The notes beneath the pieces are model-generated. The model made no database searches and was not told the origin of the DNA. It saw nothing but the letters and a program-made list of their open reading frames with translations. From Cellulomonas humilata (GTDB lineage: Bacteria > Actinomycetota > Actinomycetes > Actinomycetales > Cellulomonadaceae): DNA of 64,000 nt. The translations under genes and the position numbers were made by a program. Positions 35,031 through 44,040 of this stretch are shown here, piece by piece (the stretch's first letter is position 1; the number at the start of each line of letters is the position of its first letter). Location: NCBI RefSeq assembly GCF_030814415.1, contig NZ_JAUSVB010000002.1, positions 930,001 to 994,000 on the forward strand. The letters are read 5' to 3'.

Positions 35031-35795
35031 TTACCTGTCGACGGGCGGGGACCCTTCGGGACCTTCGGCCGGGGTCCCACCCAGCAGGTCGCGGAGGCGG
35101 TCGCGCCGGGCCTGGTACGCCGGGCCGAACCGACGTCGCGACCGTTCGAGCTTCTTCCCGCGGTACCGGCGACGAGCCCAGTAGGAGCCCGGCTTCGCCA
35201 GTCGCGCGGCGCCGATCCAGGCGAGCGTCGGGACGACGACACCCAGGATCCCCGTCGCGAGCTTGCCCTTGAGGACGCAGACCAGCGCGAACGCCAGGTG
35301 CGTGGCGACGAGGATCGAGTAGAGCCACGCGGGCGCGTTCGTGCTGTTGGTGCTGCCGATGGGGGAGACCCCGAGCAGGATCGCACCGCCCAGGGCAGCC
35401 CCGACCAGGATCGCGTCGATGGACTTGCGTCCCTCGGTGGACCAGTAGACGTCGTCCAGGTGGAACCAGAGCGCGAACTCGTCGAGCGTGAGGGCGGCGC
35501 CGGCGCCGAACACCAGCGCGAGGACGTCGATCCACGGCGACTCGGGCCGGAACCGGAACGTCAGCAGCCCGGAGACGAGCACGAGCAGGATGCCCCACAC
35601 CTGGTGGTGCACGTGCACGCCACCGATGAAGACGTCCTTGATCGGACCGGAGTCCTCGGCGCGTGCTGCCTGCCGGGCGTGGATCCGCCGCGTGATGGTC
35701 CGCACCAGGGCGAAGGTGACGAGGAACCCGACCAGCGCCCACAGCGCGGGCGAGCGACCGGTCTGCACGAAGGTCGCGTCGTACCAGGCCACCAT
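35031..35795 (-). CDS. Conserved integral membrane protein
   Basis: 254 aa, family not identified. About five to six helices are visible, starting SPALWALVGFLVTFALVRTI. A conserved-looking GGVHVHHQVWGILLVLVSG stretch carries three His residues, and ALTLDEFALWFHLDDVYW is Asp/His-rich, which could suggest metal or redox function. The C-terminal ~60 residues are basic and cytosolic (WARRRYRGKKLERSRRR). ATG 35795. It is divergent from glutamate decarboxylase across a 113-bp gap. Confidence 0.65.
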   Translation of the reverse strand: MVAWYDATFVQTGRSPALWALVGFLVTFALVRTITRRIHARQAARAEDSGPIKDVFIGGVHVHHQVWGILLVLVSGLLTFRFRPESPWIDVLALVFGAGAALTLDEFALWFHLDDVYWSTEGRKSIDAILVGAALGGAILLGVSPIGSTNSTNAPAWLYSILVATHLAFALVCVLKGKLATGILGVVVPTLAWIGAARLAKPGSYWARRRYRGKKLERSRRRFGPAYQARRDRLRDLLGGTPAEGPEGSPPVDR

Positions 35796-35908
35796 CCGGA
35801 CCCTACCGGTGGGGACATTTCGGGACGGACCGCGCTACGTTCGACGCGCAGGTGCGTGCCGGGGAGGCAGTCAGCCGGCTCCGGACGGATGACACTGGAG
35901 GAGCACAG

Positions 35909-37321
35909 GTGAGCGAGACGTCCGACCCGTTCGGCCCGATCCACGGCCGGCCCAGCTTCCGCGAGCACATCGACCGCGGGACGTTCCCCGCCCACGGCCT
36001 GGAGCCGGACGAGGCCTACGAGCTCCTCCACACGGGCCTCATGCTCGACGGCCGGGAGACGCTCAACCTCGCGTCCTTCGTCACCACCTGGATGGAGCCG
36101 CAGGCGGAGAAGCTGATCCACGACACGCTCCGCAAGAACCACATCGACCACGAGGAGTACCCGGCGGCGTCGCTGATCGAGGAAGCCTGCGTGCACATGC
36201 TGGGCGACCTCTTCAACGCTCCCGACTCCCGAGCCGTCGTCGGGGTGGCCACGATCGGGTCCTCCGAGGCGATCATGCTCGGCCTGCTCGCCCACAAGCG
36301 TGCCTGGCGGGACCGGCGGCGGGCCGCGGGGCTGCCGACGGACCGGCCGAACGTGGTCTTCGGTGCGGAGACCCATGTGGTGTGGGACAAGTTCGCCAAC
36401 TACTTCGACGTCGAGATGCGCAAGGTGCCGATGAAGGCGGACCGGTTCGTGCTCAGCGCGCACGACGTCGAGGCGCACGTCGACGAGAACACGATCGCCG
36501 TCGGCGCGGTGCTGGGGACGACGCACATCGGCGAGGCGGATCCCATCGAGGAGATCAACGACCTCCTGGTGCGGATCAAGGCCGAGAAGGGGTGGGACAT
36601 CCCGCTGCACGTCGACGGTGCGAGCGGTGCGTTCATCGCCCCGTTCTCGGAGCCCGACCTGCGCTGGGACTTCCGGCTCGAGCAGGTCGCGTCGATCAAC
36701 GTGTCCGGGCACAAGTACGGCCTGGTCTACCCGGGCGTCGGCTGGCTGATCTTCCGGGACGCGTCGAAGCTGCCCGAGGACCTCGTCTTCAGCGTGAACT
36801 ACCTCGGCGGCGCGCAGCCCACGTACACGTTCAACTTCTCGCGCGGGTCGGCCATGATCCAGGCGCAGATGTACAACTTCCTGCGGCTCGGGCGCAGCGG
36901 GTACACCGCGATCGTCGAGACGATGCTCGCCAACGCCCGGTTCCTCAACGAGAGCCTCGAGTCGAGCGGTCGCTTCGAGATCCTCAACCCCGGCCTGGCG
37001 GAGCCCGTGGTCACCTTCTCGATCAAGGGGGACCCGGGCTTCGACGTCTACCACCTGTCGGCGCGGCTGCGCGAGGACGGCTGGATCGTGCCCGCGTACA
37101 GCCTGCCGCCCGACGCGGACGCGGTGCACCTCCTGCGCGTCGTCGTCCGGCTCGACCTGAGCCGCATGATGGTCGAGCTGCTGCTGCGCGACCTGATGGC
37201 CGCGTGGGACGCGCTCGTCGCGGAGCAACCCGTGCAGCGTCCGACCGCCAAGCCCGACGTGTGGACGTCACCAGCGCACGCCGCGGCCAAGAGCAAGGCG
37301 CGCACCGGCCTGCACCAGTGA
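35909..37321 (+). CDS. gadB: Glutamate decarboxylase (PLP-dependent)
   Basis: 470 aa, normal length. It converts glutamate to GABA and CO2, consuming a proton. PLP-binding Lys269 lies in NVSGHKYGLVYPGVGW; cofactor and substrate motifs include GVATIGSSEAIMLGLLAHKR and IPLHVDGASGAFIAPF. GTG 35909 has an excellent SD (GGAGGAG) and its product SETSDPFGPIHG fits the family N-terminus; upstream in-frame residues do not. No glutamate/GABA antiporter is adjacent; instead a YrhK-like membrane protein overlaps its stop. An acid-response or GABA-shunt role is expected. Confidence 0.95.
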   Translation: MSETSDPFGPIHGRPSFREHIDRGTFPAHGLEPDEAYELLHTGLMLDGRETLNLASFVTTWMEPQAEKLIHDTLRKNHIDHEEYPAASLIEEACVHMLGDLFNAPDSRAVVGVATIGSSEAIMLGLLAHKRAWRDRRRAAGLPTDRPNVVFGAETHVVWDKFANYFDVEMRKVPMKADRFVLSAHDVEAHVDENTIAVGAVLGTTHIGEADPIEEINDLLVRIKAEKGWDIPLHVDGASGAFIAPFSEPDLRWDFRLEQVASINVSGHKYGLVYPGVGWLIFRDASKLPEDLVFSVNYLGGAQPTYTFNFSRGSAMIQAQMYNFLRLGRSGYTAIVETMLANARFLNESLESSGRFEILNPGLAEPVVTFSIKGDPGFDVYHLSARLREDGWIVPAYSLPPDADAVHLLRVVVRLDLSRMMVELLLRDLMAAWDALVAEQPVQRPTAKPDVWTSPAHAAAKSKARTGLHQ

Positions 37322-38169
37322 CCTCGACCGTCCCCGACCTGCCTGCAGGCTGGCGGGTCCTGCACACCCACGGCCCGCCGGGGTTCGTCACGCACGCGGT
37401 GCTCGCGCGCCCGGACGGCAGCGAGGTCGAGTGGAGCTCGCGGCGGCATCGCAAGGGTCTCGGGCTGCGGCTCGCCGGCGTCCGGGCCGAGGGCGGACGT
37501 GCCAGCGCGATGAGCTGGTGGATCGGGAGCCTGTTCGCCATCGGCTCGCTCTGCTTCGCCCTCGGCTCGGTGCCGCTGTACTTCGACACGCTCGACCCGG
37601 CCGTGGTCGCCGGCACGTTCTTCGTCGGGTCGATCTTCTTCACGTCGGCCGGCTACCTGCAGTTCCACGAGACCCTGCGAGCGCCCGGCGGGGTGCTCGA
37701 GGAGTCCGCGCGGCCCCGTCGGCTGGCGTCGCTGGTGGGCTGGAAGCCGCGCCGGATCGACTTCTGGGCGGTGCTGGTCCAGCTGGTGGGGACGGTCTTC
37801 TTCAACATCAGCACGTACTCGGCCACCCAGGCGGACCTGAGCGCTGCCCAGGCGCGGCACCTGATCTGGGCGCCGGACGTGCTCGGGTCCATCTGCTTCC
37901 TCGTCGCCAGCTGGTTCGCCTACGCCGAGGTGAACCGGGGGGTGCTGCCGCGTTCCGACCGCTCGATCGGATGGCGGATCGCCGCGCTCAACATGCTCGG
38001 CTCGATCGCGTTCGGCATCTCCGCGGTGGCGGCACGCTACGTGGGGTCCACGGGCGAGCTGGCCAACCTCGAGCTGGTGAACCTCGGCACGTTCGTGGGC
38101 GCGGTGTGCTTCTTCGTCGGCGCCGTGCTGCTGCCCGTCGAGTCGGCGAGGGAGCGATCGTCGGCCTGA
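37318..38169 (+). CDS. YrhK-like integral membrane protein coupled to gadB
   Basis: 283 aa. A cytosolic N-terminal region of ~60 residues (WSSRRHRKGLGLRLAGVRAE) is followed by about six helices in pairs: MSWWIGSLFAIGSLCFALGS, VVAGTFFVGSIFFTSAGYLQ, FWAVLVQLVGTVFFNISTYS, IWAPDVLGSICFLVASWFAY and so on. The repeated 'helix-x-N-x-S' pattern resembles YrhK domains. GTG 37318 overlaps the gadB stop (GTGA), so translation is coupled. The role is unknown; pairing with GAD suggests pH or membrane-stress function. Confidence 0.7.
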   Translation: MTSTVPDLPAGWRVLHTHGPPGFVTHAVLARPDGSEVEWSSRRHRKGLGLRLAGVRAEGGRASAMSWWIGSLFAIGSLCFALGSVPLYFDTLDPAVVAGTFFVGSIFFTSAGYLQFHETLRAPGGVLEESARPRRLASLVGWKPRRIDFWAVLVQLVGTVFFNISTYSATQADLSAAQARHLIWAPDVLGSICFLVASWFAYAEVNRGVLPRSDRSIGWRIAALNMLGSIAFGISAVAARYVGSTGELANLELVNLGTFVGAVCFFVGAVLLPVESARERSSA

Positions 38170-38186
38170 CCCCGCAGACTGCGTGC

Positions 38187-40685
38187 GTGGACGACGACCC
38201 GATCGCGCGGCTGCTCGCCGACCCGCCCGACCTGCCGGTGCGCGACGGGCTCGTCGACGTCGTCGCCGCGCTCCGGGCGCGCGGGGTCGTCGTCGTGCAG
38301 GCCCCGCCCGGCACGGGAAAGACGACGCTGGTCCCGCCGGCCGTCGCCGCGGCGGTCCCCGGGCGCATCGTGGTCACGCAGCCGCGGCGGATCGCGGCAC
38401 GTGCGGCCGCGCGCCGGCTGGCCCACCTGCTCGGGGAGCCCGTCGGTGGCACGGTCGGCTTCTCCGTCCGGGGCGAGAGCACCACGAGCGCCGCGACGAG
38501 GGTGGAGGTGGTCACCACCGGCGTGCTCCTGCGGCGGTTGCAGCGCGACCCGGAGCTGCCCGGGGTCGGTGCGGTGATCCTCGACGAGGTCCACGAGCGG
38601 CACCTCGTCGACGACCTCACCCTGGCCCTGCTGGTCGACGTTCGGGCCCACCTGCGCGACGACCTCGTCGTGGTGGCGATGTCCGCGACGGTCGAGGCCG
38701 AGCGCACCGCGGCGCTCCTCGGTGGCACCGAGCCGGCGCCGGTGGTCGCGGTCGCCGGTGCCCTCTTCTCGGTGGAGACGGTCTGGTGCCCAGCACCGGC
38801 GCGCACGGCAAGGACCGACGAGCGCGGCGTGACGCCGATGTTCCTCGACCACGTCGCGGCGACGGTCCGTCGCGCGCTGGAGGAGCGGACCGGGGATGTC
38901 CTGGTATTCGTCCCCGGGGCCGGTGAGGTCGACGGCGTGGCGCGACGGCTCACCGGTCTCGACGGGATCGACGTACGGCCCTTGCACGGTCGCCTGCCCG
39001 CGCCCGTGCAGGACCTGGCCCTGGCGACGGGTCCGCGGCGGCGGGTCGTCGTCTCGACCGCCGTGGCGGAGTCGTCCCTCACGGTGCCGGGCGTCCGGCT
39101 GGTGGTCGACGCGGGACTCTCGCGCGAGCCGCGCACCGACCACCGCCGCGGGCTGGCGGGCCTGGTGACCGTCGGCGTGAGCCGCTCGTCCGCCGAGCAG
39201 CGGGCGGGCCGCGCGGGGCGTGAAGGACCCGGGGCGGTGTACCGGTGCTGGTCCGCGCACGACCACGCACGGCTGGTCGCCCATCCGGAGCCGGAGATCC
39301 TCACGGCGGACCTCACGGCGTTCGCGCTCGAGCTGGCCTGCTGGGGGAGCCCGGGCGGCGTCGGCCTCGCCCTGCTCGACCGGCCGCCCGCCGCGGCGAT
39401 GGCGGTCGCGCAGGCGACGCTCGCCGCGCTGGGCGCCATCGACGCCGCCGGGCACCCGACCGCGCGGGGACGGGCCGTGTCCGCGATTCCCGCTGATCCC
39501 CGGCTGGCCCGCGGGCTCCTGGACGGCGCCGCGCTGGTCGGGCCACGCCGTGCGGCCGAGGTGGTCGCCCTGCTCTCCGACGACGTGCGCACCCCGGGCG
39601 GGGACCTGGTCGCGGCGCTGCGTGACCTGCGCCGCGGGGGACCGCAGTCCGGACCGTGGAGGGCCCAGCTGGGCAGGCTGCGGGCAGCGGTCCCGTCCGG
39701 TCCTGCGCCGGAGCACCTCAGCGACGACCTTGCCGTCGGGCTCGTCGTGGCGCTCGCGCATCCCGACCGCATCGCCCGGCTGCGTCCCGGCGGGTCGACG
39801 TACCTGATGACGTCGGGGACGGGAGCGGTGCTGCCGCCGGGCTCTGGGCTGACCGGGCTGCCGTGGCTCGCCGTCGCCGATGCCGACCGTGGCGCCGGCC
39901 GCCGGGACGCCACCATCCGGTCGGCCGCACCGATCGACCTCGACCTGGCCACGGAGGCCGCGCCTGCGCTGCTGCGCGAGGACGAGGTCGTCGCCTGGGC
40001 CGGCGGCGCGGTGGTCGCGCGGCGCGTCCGGCGCCTCGGCGCGATCGAGCTCACGTCCGCGCCTCTCGCCGACCCGGCGCCAGAGCTCGTCGTGGAGGCG
40101 CTGCGCGAGGGGCTGGCGCGCGAGGGACTGGCCCTGCTGCGCTGGACGGACGCCGCCACGAGCCTGCGGCAGCGGATGGCGTTCCTGCACCGCGCGGTGG
40201 GTGCGCCGTGGCCCGACGTGTCCGACGACGCGCTCCTGGCGGACCTCCAGGACTGGCTGGGACCGGATCTCGCCCGCGTGCGGGGCGCCCGGGACCTGAG
40301 CCGCGTCGACGTCGTGCAGGCGCTGCGCCGGCTCCTGCCGTGGCCCGACGCGAGCCGGCTCGACGCTCTCGCGCCCGAGCGCCTCACGGTGCCCAGCGGG
40401 TCGAGCCTGCGCGTGGACTACACCGGCGACCAGCCGGTGCTCCCGGTCCGGCTGCAGGAGGTCTTCGGGTGGCGCGCCACGCCGCGGCTGGCCGACGGGC
40501 GGGTGCCGGTGCTGCTGCACCTGCTCTCGCCTGCCGGGCGCCCCGCGGCCGTCACCGCCGACCTGGGGTCGTTCTGGAGCACGGGCTACCCGGCGGTCCG
40601 GGCGGAGCTGCGTGGCCGGTACCCCAAGCACGCCTGGCCCGACGACCCGCTCACGGCGGCTCCGGTGCGCGGCGTCCGCCGCTAG
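38187..40685 (+). CDS. hrpB: ATP-dependent helicase HrpB
   Basis: 832 aa, the usual size. DEAH-box family: Walker A VQAPPGTGKTTLVPP (Lys45), TQPRRIAARAAARRLA motif Ia, DEVHERH (133-139), MSATVE motif III, and QRAGRAGREGPGAVYRCWS motif VI. The C-terminal HrpB-specific region is complete (LPVRLQEVFGWRATPRLADG; HLLSPAGRPAAVTADLGSFW; RGRYPKHAWPDDP). I chose GTG 38187 because it lies where the family N-terminus begins. The precise RNA target of HrpB is unknown. It is followed tail to tail by the DUF4239-like gene. Confidence 0.95.
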   Translation: MDDDPIARLLADPPDLPVRDGLVDVVAALRARGVVVVQAPPGTGKTTLVPPAVAAAVPGRIVVTQPRRIAARAAARRLAHLLGEPVGGTVGFSVRGESTTSAATRVEVVTTGVLLRRLQRDPELPGVGAVILDEVHERHLVDDLTLALLVDVRAHLRDDLVVVAMSATVEAERTAALLGGTEPAPVVAVAGALFSVETVWCPAPARTARTDERGVTPMFLDHVAATVRRALEERTGDVLVFVPGAGEVDGVARRLTGLDGIDVRPLHGRLPAPVQDLALATGPRRRVVVSTAVAESSLTVPGVRLVVDAGLSREPRTDHRRGLAGLVTVGVSRSSAEQRAGRAGREGPGAVYRCWSAHDHARLVAHPEPEILTADLTAFALELACWGSPGGVGLALLDRPPAAAMAVAQATLAALGAIDAAGHPTARGRAVSAIPADPRLARGLLDGAALVGPRRAAEVVALLSDDVRTPGGDLVAALRDLRRGGPQSGPWRAQLGRLRAAVPSGPAPEHLSDDLAVGLVVALAHPDRIARLRPGGSTYLMTSGTGAVLPPGSGLTGLPWLAVADADRGAGRRDATIRSAAPIDLDLATEAAPALLREDEVVAWAGGAVVARRVRRLGAIELTSAPLADPAPELVVEALREGLAREGLALLRWTDAATSLRQRMAFLHRAVGAPWPDVSDDALLADLQDWLGPDLARVRGARDLSRVDVVQALRRLLPWPDASRLDALAPERLTVPSGSSLRVDYTGDQPVLPVRLQEVFGWRATPRLADGRVPVLLHLLSPAGRPAAVTADLGSFWSTGYPAVRAELRGRYPKHAWPDDPLTAAPVRGVRR

Positions 40686-40686
40686 G

Positions 40687-41511
40687 TCAACCGGCCTGGC
40701 CGGCAGCGTCGCACGGCGGGGTCACGTCGAGGCCGACCTCCGCCAGCTCGGCGTCCATGATGCGCGCGGTCCGCTCCATCGCGACCGGCTCCAGCTTGCC
40801 TATCTCGTCGCCGTGCGGATGGTCGAAGAACCCCAGCAGGAGCAGCAGGAGCGTGATGACGACGGTCACGCTGCCCATCAGCAGCCCCTGCGTGACTGCC
40901 CCCTCCGCCGCGTCGGCGAAGAACAGGACGTACACGAAGATCACGGCGGAGATGACGTACAGGACCAGCCACAGGGGCAGGGGGATCAGGCCCTCCGCGC
41001 CGTGCACGCGATCGATGCGGGCCTGCTCGCGGGTCGACGTCTGGTCCATCCACCGGTCGTACGCGGACTGCTCGACATCGGTCTGCGGGTCCACGGTCCT
41101 GATGGTCTGGAACAGCTCCGGACCCCACGGGTTGAACGCGTCGCCCAGCGTGTCGTCCTGCATCCTCGGCCACTCGACACCGACCACGGCCCGGGCATAG
41201 CAGACGAGCTGCCCGGTGAGCTCCTCGCGCACGTCGGCGGGCAGGAACTGAGCGGTCTGCACCTGCTGCGCGACAGTGACGGCCTCGGTCTCGGCACCGG
41301 AGCGCGCCTGGTCGTAGGACTGGAACGCCAGGAAGATGATGAACCCGAGCAGGACCGAGAAGCCCGTCGCCAGCACCCCGAACACGCCGGACGCGCGGTC
41401 GCCGTCGCTGAAGTAGCTGCCCTCCGGTGCGCGCCGCCGCACCAGGAGCATCGCTGTCACCGTGAACAGCGTGACACCGAGCGTGATCAGCGCGCCCACG
41501 ACGATGTTCAT
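40687..41511 (-). CDS. DUF4239-like membrane protein
   Basis: 274 aa. Two N-terminal helices (VVGALITLGVTLFTVTAMLL; GVLATGFSVLLGFIIFLAFQ), a ~120-residue soluble loop with a coiled-coil character (RSGAETEAVTVAQQVQTAQF) and two C-terminal helices (LWLVLYVISAVIFVYVLFFA; LLMGSVTVVITLLLLLLGFF) give the DUF4239 layout. ATG 41511 is chosen; longer versions add unrelated sequence. Function unknown. It ends 1 base from the HrpB stop. Confidence 0.75.
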   Translation of the reverse strand: MNIVVGALITLGVTLFTVTAMLLVRRRAPEGSYFSDGDRASGVFGVLATGFSVLLGFIIFLAFQSYDQARSGAETEAVTVAQQVQTAQFLPADVREELTGQLVCYARAVVGVEWPRMQDDTLGDAFNPWGPELFQTIRTVDPQTDVEQSAYDRWMDQTSTREQARIDRVHGAEGLIPLPLWLVLYVISAVIFVYVLFFADAAEGAVTQGLLMGSVTVVITLLLLLLGFFDHPHGDEIGKLEPVAMERTARIMDAELAEVGLDVTPPCDAAGQAG

Positions 41512-41595
41512 GCGGCAGGGCTCGCGAGGCGGCGGTGTCGGGGCACGTGCCCAAGATAGGGCCATAACAGACCCGTTGTGAGGCACCATGACGGC

Positions 41596-42300
41596 ATGCA
41601 CGATGCGACGAGGACTCCCGGCGGTCTCCTCCGCCAGACCTGGTGGCGGGCGCGCGACTACGCCGCGGTGCTCGGGTGGCAAGCCGCTGGAATCGTCTCT
41701 CGGGTGGATCCCGACACCCTGCGGCGCCCCAAGAACCCGGTCGGGCCACCGGTCGTCCTCGTCCCCGGGGTGTACGAGTCGTGGCACTTCCTGCTCCCGC
41801 TGGCGACGCTCCTGCACGACCACGGCGTGCGGGTCCACGTCCTGCCGGACCTGGGCACCAACCGCCACCCGGTCCTGCGCGGGGCGAGCGTGCTCGGTCA
41901 GAACCTCGCGGCACACGACCTGCGCGACGTGGTCGTGGTGGCGCACAGCAAGGGTGGACTGATCGGCAAGCTCGCCATGCTGCGGGAGGATCCCCACTCT
42001 CGCATCGCCTCCATGATCGCGGTCAACACCCCCTTCGCCGGGTCGTCGCACGCCCGTTGGTTCGTGACTCCGGCAGTGCGCGAGTTCATCCCGAGCGACG
42101 CCACCATCGTCGCGCTCGACGCCGAGCGCACCGTCAACCACCGGATCACGTCGGTGTACAGCTGGTGGGACCCGCACATCCCGGCGGGGAGCGCGCTCGA
42201 AGGTGCCACGGAGGTGGTGCTCGACACGCCGGGGCACTTCCGTCCGCTGGCGGACCCGCGCCTGCACGCGCTCCTGGTGGAGCGGATCGTCGGCAGCTGA
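41596..42300 (+). CDS. Lipase/PGAP1-like alpha/beta hydrolase
   Basis: 234 aa. The fold motifs are VVLVPGVYESWHFLLPLATL (oxyanion region), the nucleophile elbow VVVVAHSKGGLIG (Ser118; Ala-His-Ser-Lys-Gly rather than G-x-S-x-G), the acid region SVYSWWDPHIP and final His in DTPGHFRPLADP. This is the EstA/LipA-like triacylglycerol lipase group that looks for 'AHSKGG'. No signal peptide. ATG 41596 is preferred to GTG 41578, though neither has a strong SD. Substrate unknown, probably an ester or lipid. Confidence 0.8.
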   Translation: MHDATRTPGGLLRQTWWRARDYAAVLGWQAAGIVSRVDPDTLRRPKNPVGPPVVLVPGVYESWHFLLPLATLLHDHGVRVHVLPDLGTNRHPVLRGASVLGQNLAAHDLRDVVVVAHSKGGLIGKLAMLREDPHSRIASMIAVNTPFAGSSHARWFVTPAVREFIPSDATIVALDAERTVNHRITSVYSWWDPHIPAGSALEGATEVVLDTPGHFRPLADPRLHALLVERIVGS

Positions 42301-42304
42301 GCAG

Positions 42305-43132
42305 TCAGCTCCGCGGGAGCTGCAGCACCCGGGTGTAGCCGGGGGAGTCGGGGTCGTCGACGATCTCGCGGCCGTCGAGCCAGGACGAGATGACGTGCGA
42401 GAGCTCGCCGGGGTGGCTGAAGTTGATCGCGTGCGCCGCGCCCTCGATGAGCGCGACGGTGGTGTGGTCGCTGGCCAGCCGGCTCACCTCCCGGACCCGC
42501 GCGGGCGGCGGCATCAGCGGGTCCTTGCTGCCGATGACGGCCAGTGTCGGCACAGGCGTCTTCAGGAGCCGCTCCAGGGACGGGAACCGGGTCATCTCGC
42601 TGAAGAGGTGGAAGGTGTTGACCGGACCGAAACGCAGGTAGTCGGGCACCGCCACCCGCGCCATCCTCCGGTTCTCCCGCGCTCCGTCGATCGCGAGCTG
42701 GCGGACGGCGCGGCCCAGACCCTGGTTGTGCACACCACCGGCGGGCGAGACGAGCACGATCCGGTCGACGCGGTCGGGTGCGGCGTGCGCGACCTCGAGA
42801 CTGATGGGGCACCCCAGGGAGTTGCCGACCAGGACCACCCGGTCCAGCTCCAGGGCGTCGAGGATCTTGAGCAGGGCGAGCGCCAGCGCCGGGATGCCGA
42901 GCGTGTACTCCCAGTTCGCGCTCTTGCCGTACCCGGGCAGGTCAGGCACCACGTTGCTCGCCCGCCCGGCCAGCGCTCGGGCCGTCGGCATGAGGTACGC
43001 GCCTGAGATCGCGAAGCCGTGCACGTGCACGATCGGCAGCGCGCCAGGCACGGGATCGCTCACGCGATAGAAGACGTCGTGACCCTCCACCTCGACCGTG
43101 CTCTCGGTCCATCCGGCGCCCATGTCCACCAT
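42305..43132 (-). CDS. Alpha/beta-fold hydrolase
   Basis: 275 aa. Classical alpha/beta hydrolase: oxyanion motif IVHVHGFAISGAYLMPTARA, nucleophile RVVLVGNSLGCPISLE (Ser in G-N-S-L-G), acid region LAVIGSKDPLMPP (Asp) and catalytic His in IEGAAHAINFSHPGEL. Resembles the MhpC/esterase group. The start ATG 43132 gives MVDMGAGWTESTVEVEGHDV. It is convergent with the lipase-like gene (4-base gap). Confidence 0.85.
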   Translation of the reverse strand: MVDMGAGWTESTVEVEGHDVFYRVSDPVPGALPIVHVHGFAISGAYLMPTARALAGRASNVVPDLPGYGKSANWEYTLGIPALALALLKILDALELDRVVLVGNSLGCPISLEVAHAAPDRVDRIVLVSPAGGVHNQGLGRAVRQLAIDGARENRRMARVAVPDYLRFGPVNTFHLFSEMTRFPSLERLLKTPVPTLAVIGSKDPLMPPPARVREVSRLASDHTTVALIEGAAHAINFSHPGELSHVISSWLDGREIVDDPDSPGYTRVLQLPRS

Positions 43133-43213
43133 GCGACGAATCGTGGCAGAGCGGCCCCCCGTTGGCGAGGCGCACGCCCGTGTCGCGTCGTGTGTCTCTT
43201 CCGACAGCACGAG

Positions 43214-43241
43214 AGCGGCACCCCGAGCCCGGGGTGCCGCT
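43214..43241 (-). terminator. Strong hairpin downstream of the DoxX-like gene
   Basis: GCGGCACCCC (43215-43224) and GGGGTGCCGC (43231-43240) form a perfect 10-bp stem around GAGCCC, extended by one A-T pair. It starts 24 bases after the DoxX-like stop on the minus strand. There is no U-tract, as is common in high-GC actinobacteria, so the termination role is inferred from strength and position. Confidence 0.6.
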
Positions 43242-43264
43242 GGTGTGCGTGGGTGCCGGCGACG

Positions 43265-43849
43265 TCAGCGCAGCCAGCCGAACCGCTGCACGATCGGCAG
43301 GCGTGCCCACCGACGACCGAAGCCCCACGTGTCTCCCGCGAGGAGCGTCGCGCAGACGACCAGGACGAGTGCGTAGATGAGGTGGTAGTCCATCACCGGG
43401 TTGTTCGACCCCTGCAGCAGCGGCCACTCGGCGATCCACATCGAGACCATCAGCAGCGAACCCGCGATGGCCGAGATCCGCAGGCCGATGCCCAGCATCA
43501 CGGCCGTGCCGACACCGAGCAGGCAGAGCATGAAGAGCCAGTCGGTGACCGGGCTCGCCATCGAGGCGAGCACGTCCTTGAACGGACCCACCGCGGCGAA
43601 CTGCATGAAGCCCTGGCTCGGTGTGCCGCCGTTGATCCACGAGAGGCTCGGGTCGCCCTCGGCGACCGCGGCGCCCGTGCTGTAGTGCAGGCCGAACGTC
43701 TTGTCGAGGAACGCCCACAGGAAGATGAAGCCCGTGGCGAGCCTGGTGACGGCGAGCCAGCGACGGCCCGTCGAGGACGTGACCAGGTCGTCTTCGACCA
43801 GGGTCGCGGGGTGCGTCGAGGTGATGACCTCGGGATGGCTTGTGGCCAT
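43265..43849 (-). CDS. DoxX-like integral membrane protein
   Basis: 194 aa. After a ~30-residue cytosolic N-terminus come four helices (LAVTRLATGFIFLWAFLDKT; WLFMLCLLGVGTAVMLGIGL; ISAIAGSLLMVSMWIAEWPL; MDYHLIYALVLVVCATLLAG), with a periplasmic segment SLSWINGGTPSQGFMQFAAV, typical of DoxX/DoxD-related proteins in actinobacteria. ATG 43849 has SD GGAGGAG. DoxX-type proteins are linked to thiol and redox balance; its position beside a DevS-like kinase, flavodoxin and DevR-like regulator fits that. Confidence 0.8.
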   Translation of the reverse strand: MATSHPEVITSTHPATLVEDDLVTSSTGRRWLAVTRLATGFIFLWAFLDKTFGLHYSTGAAVAEGDPSLSWINGGTPSQGFMQFAAVGPFKDVLASMASPVTDWLFMLCLLGVGTAVMLGIGLRISAIAGSLLMVSMWIAEWPLLQGSNNPVMDYHLIYALVLVVCATLLAGDTWGFGRRWARLPIVQRFGWLR

Positions 43850-43870
43850 GATGATCTTTCTCCTCCGTGG

Positions 43871-43888
43871 CGGTCCCGTGAAGGACCG
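43871..43888. promoter_or_regulatory. Inverted repeat upstream of the DoxX-like gene
   Basis: CGGTCC (43871-43876) and GGACCG (43883-43888) are perfect arms around CGTGAA, directly upstream of the gene's SD. It could be an operator or leader hairpin. It is not a DosR box, whose arms point the other way (GGGAC...GTCCC). The rest of the 191-bp gap (43850-44040) holds no other clear signal. Confidence 0.3.
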
Positions 43889-44040
43889 GTAGATGAACCG
43901 TGCCGACGGGTCCACACTGCGCCGGTCCGCAACAGCCGCCCCAGAGTCGAAGGTCCTGCCTTGTCGCAGGTCAAGGACGCACGACAGCGCGCGACGGACC
44001 ACGGCCCGGACCAGGGGAGCGGCCGGCCGAGGGGATGACC

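Noticed and set aside
43871..43888. DosR box upstream of the DoxX-like gene
   Set aside because: The arms are GGTCC...GGACC, the mirror orientation of the DosR core GGGAC...GTCCC.
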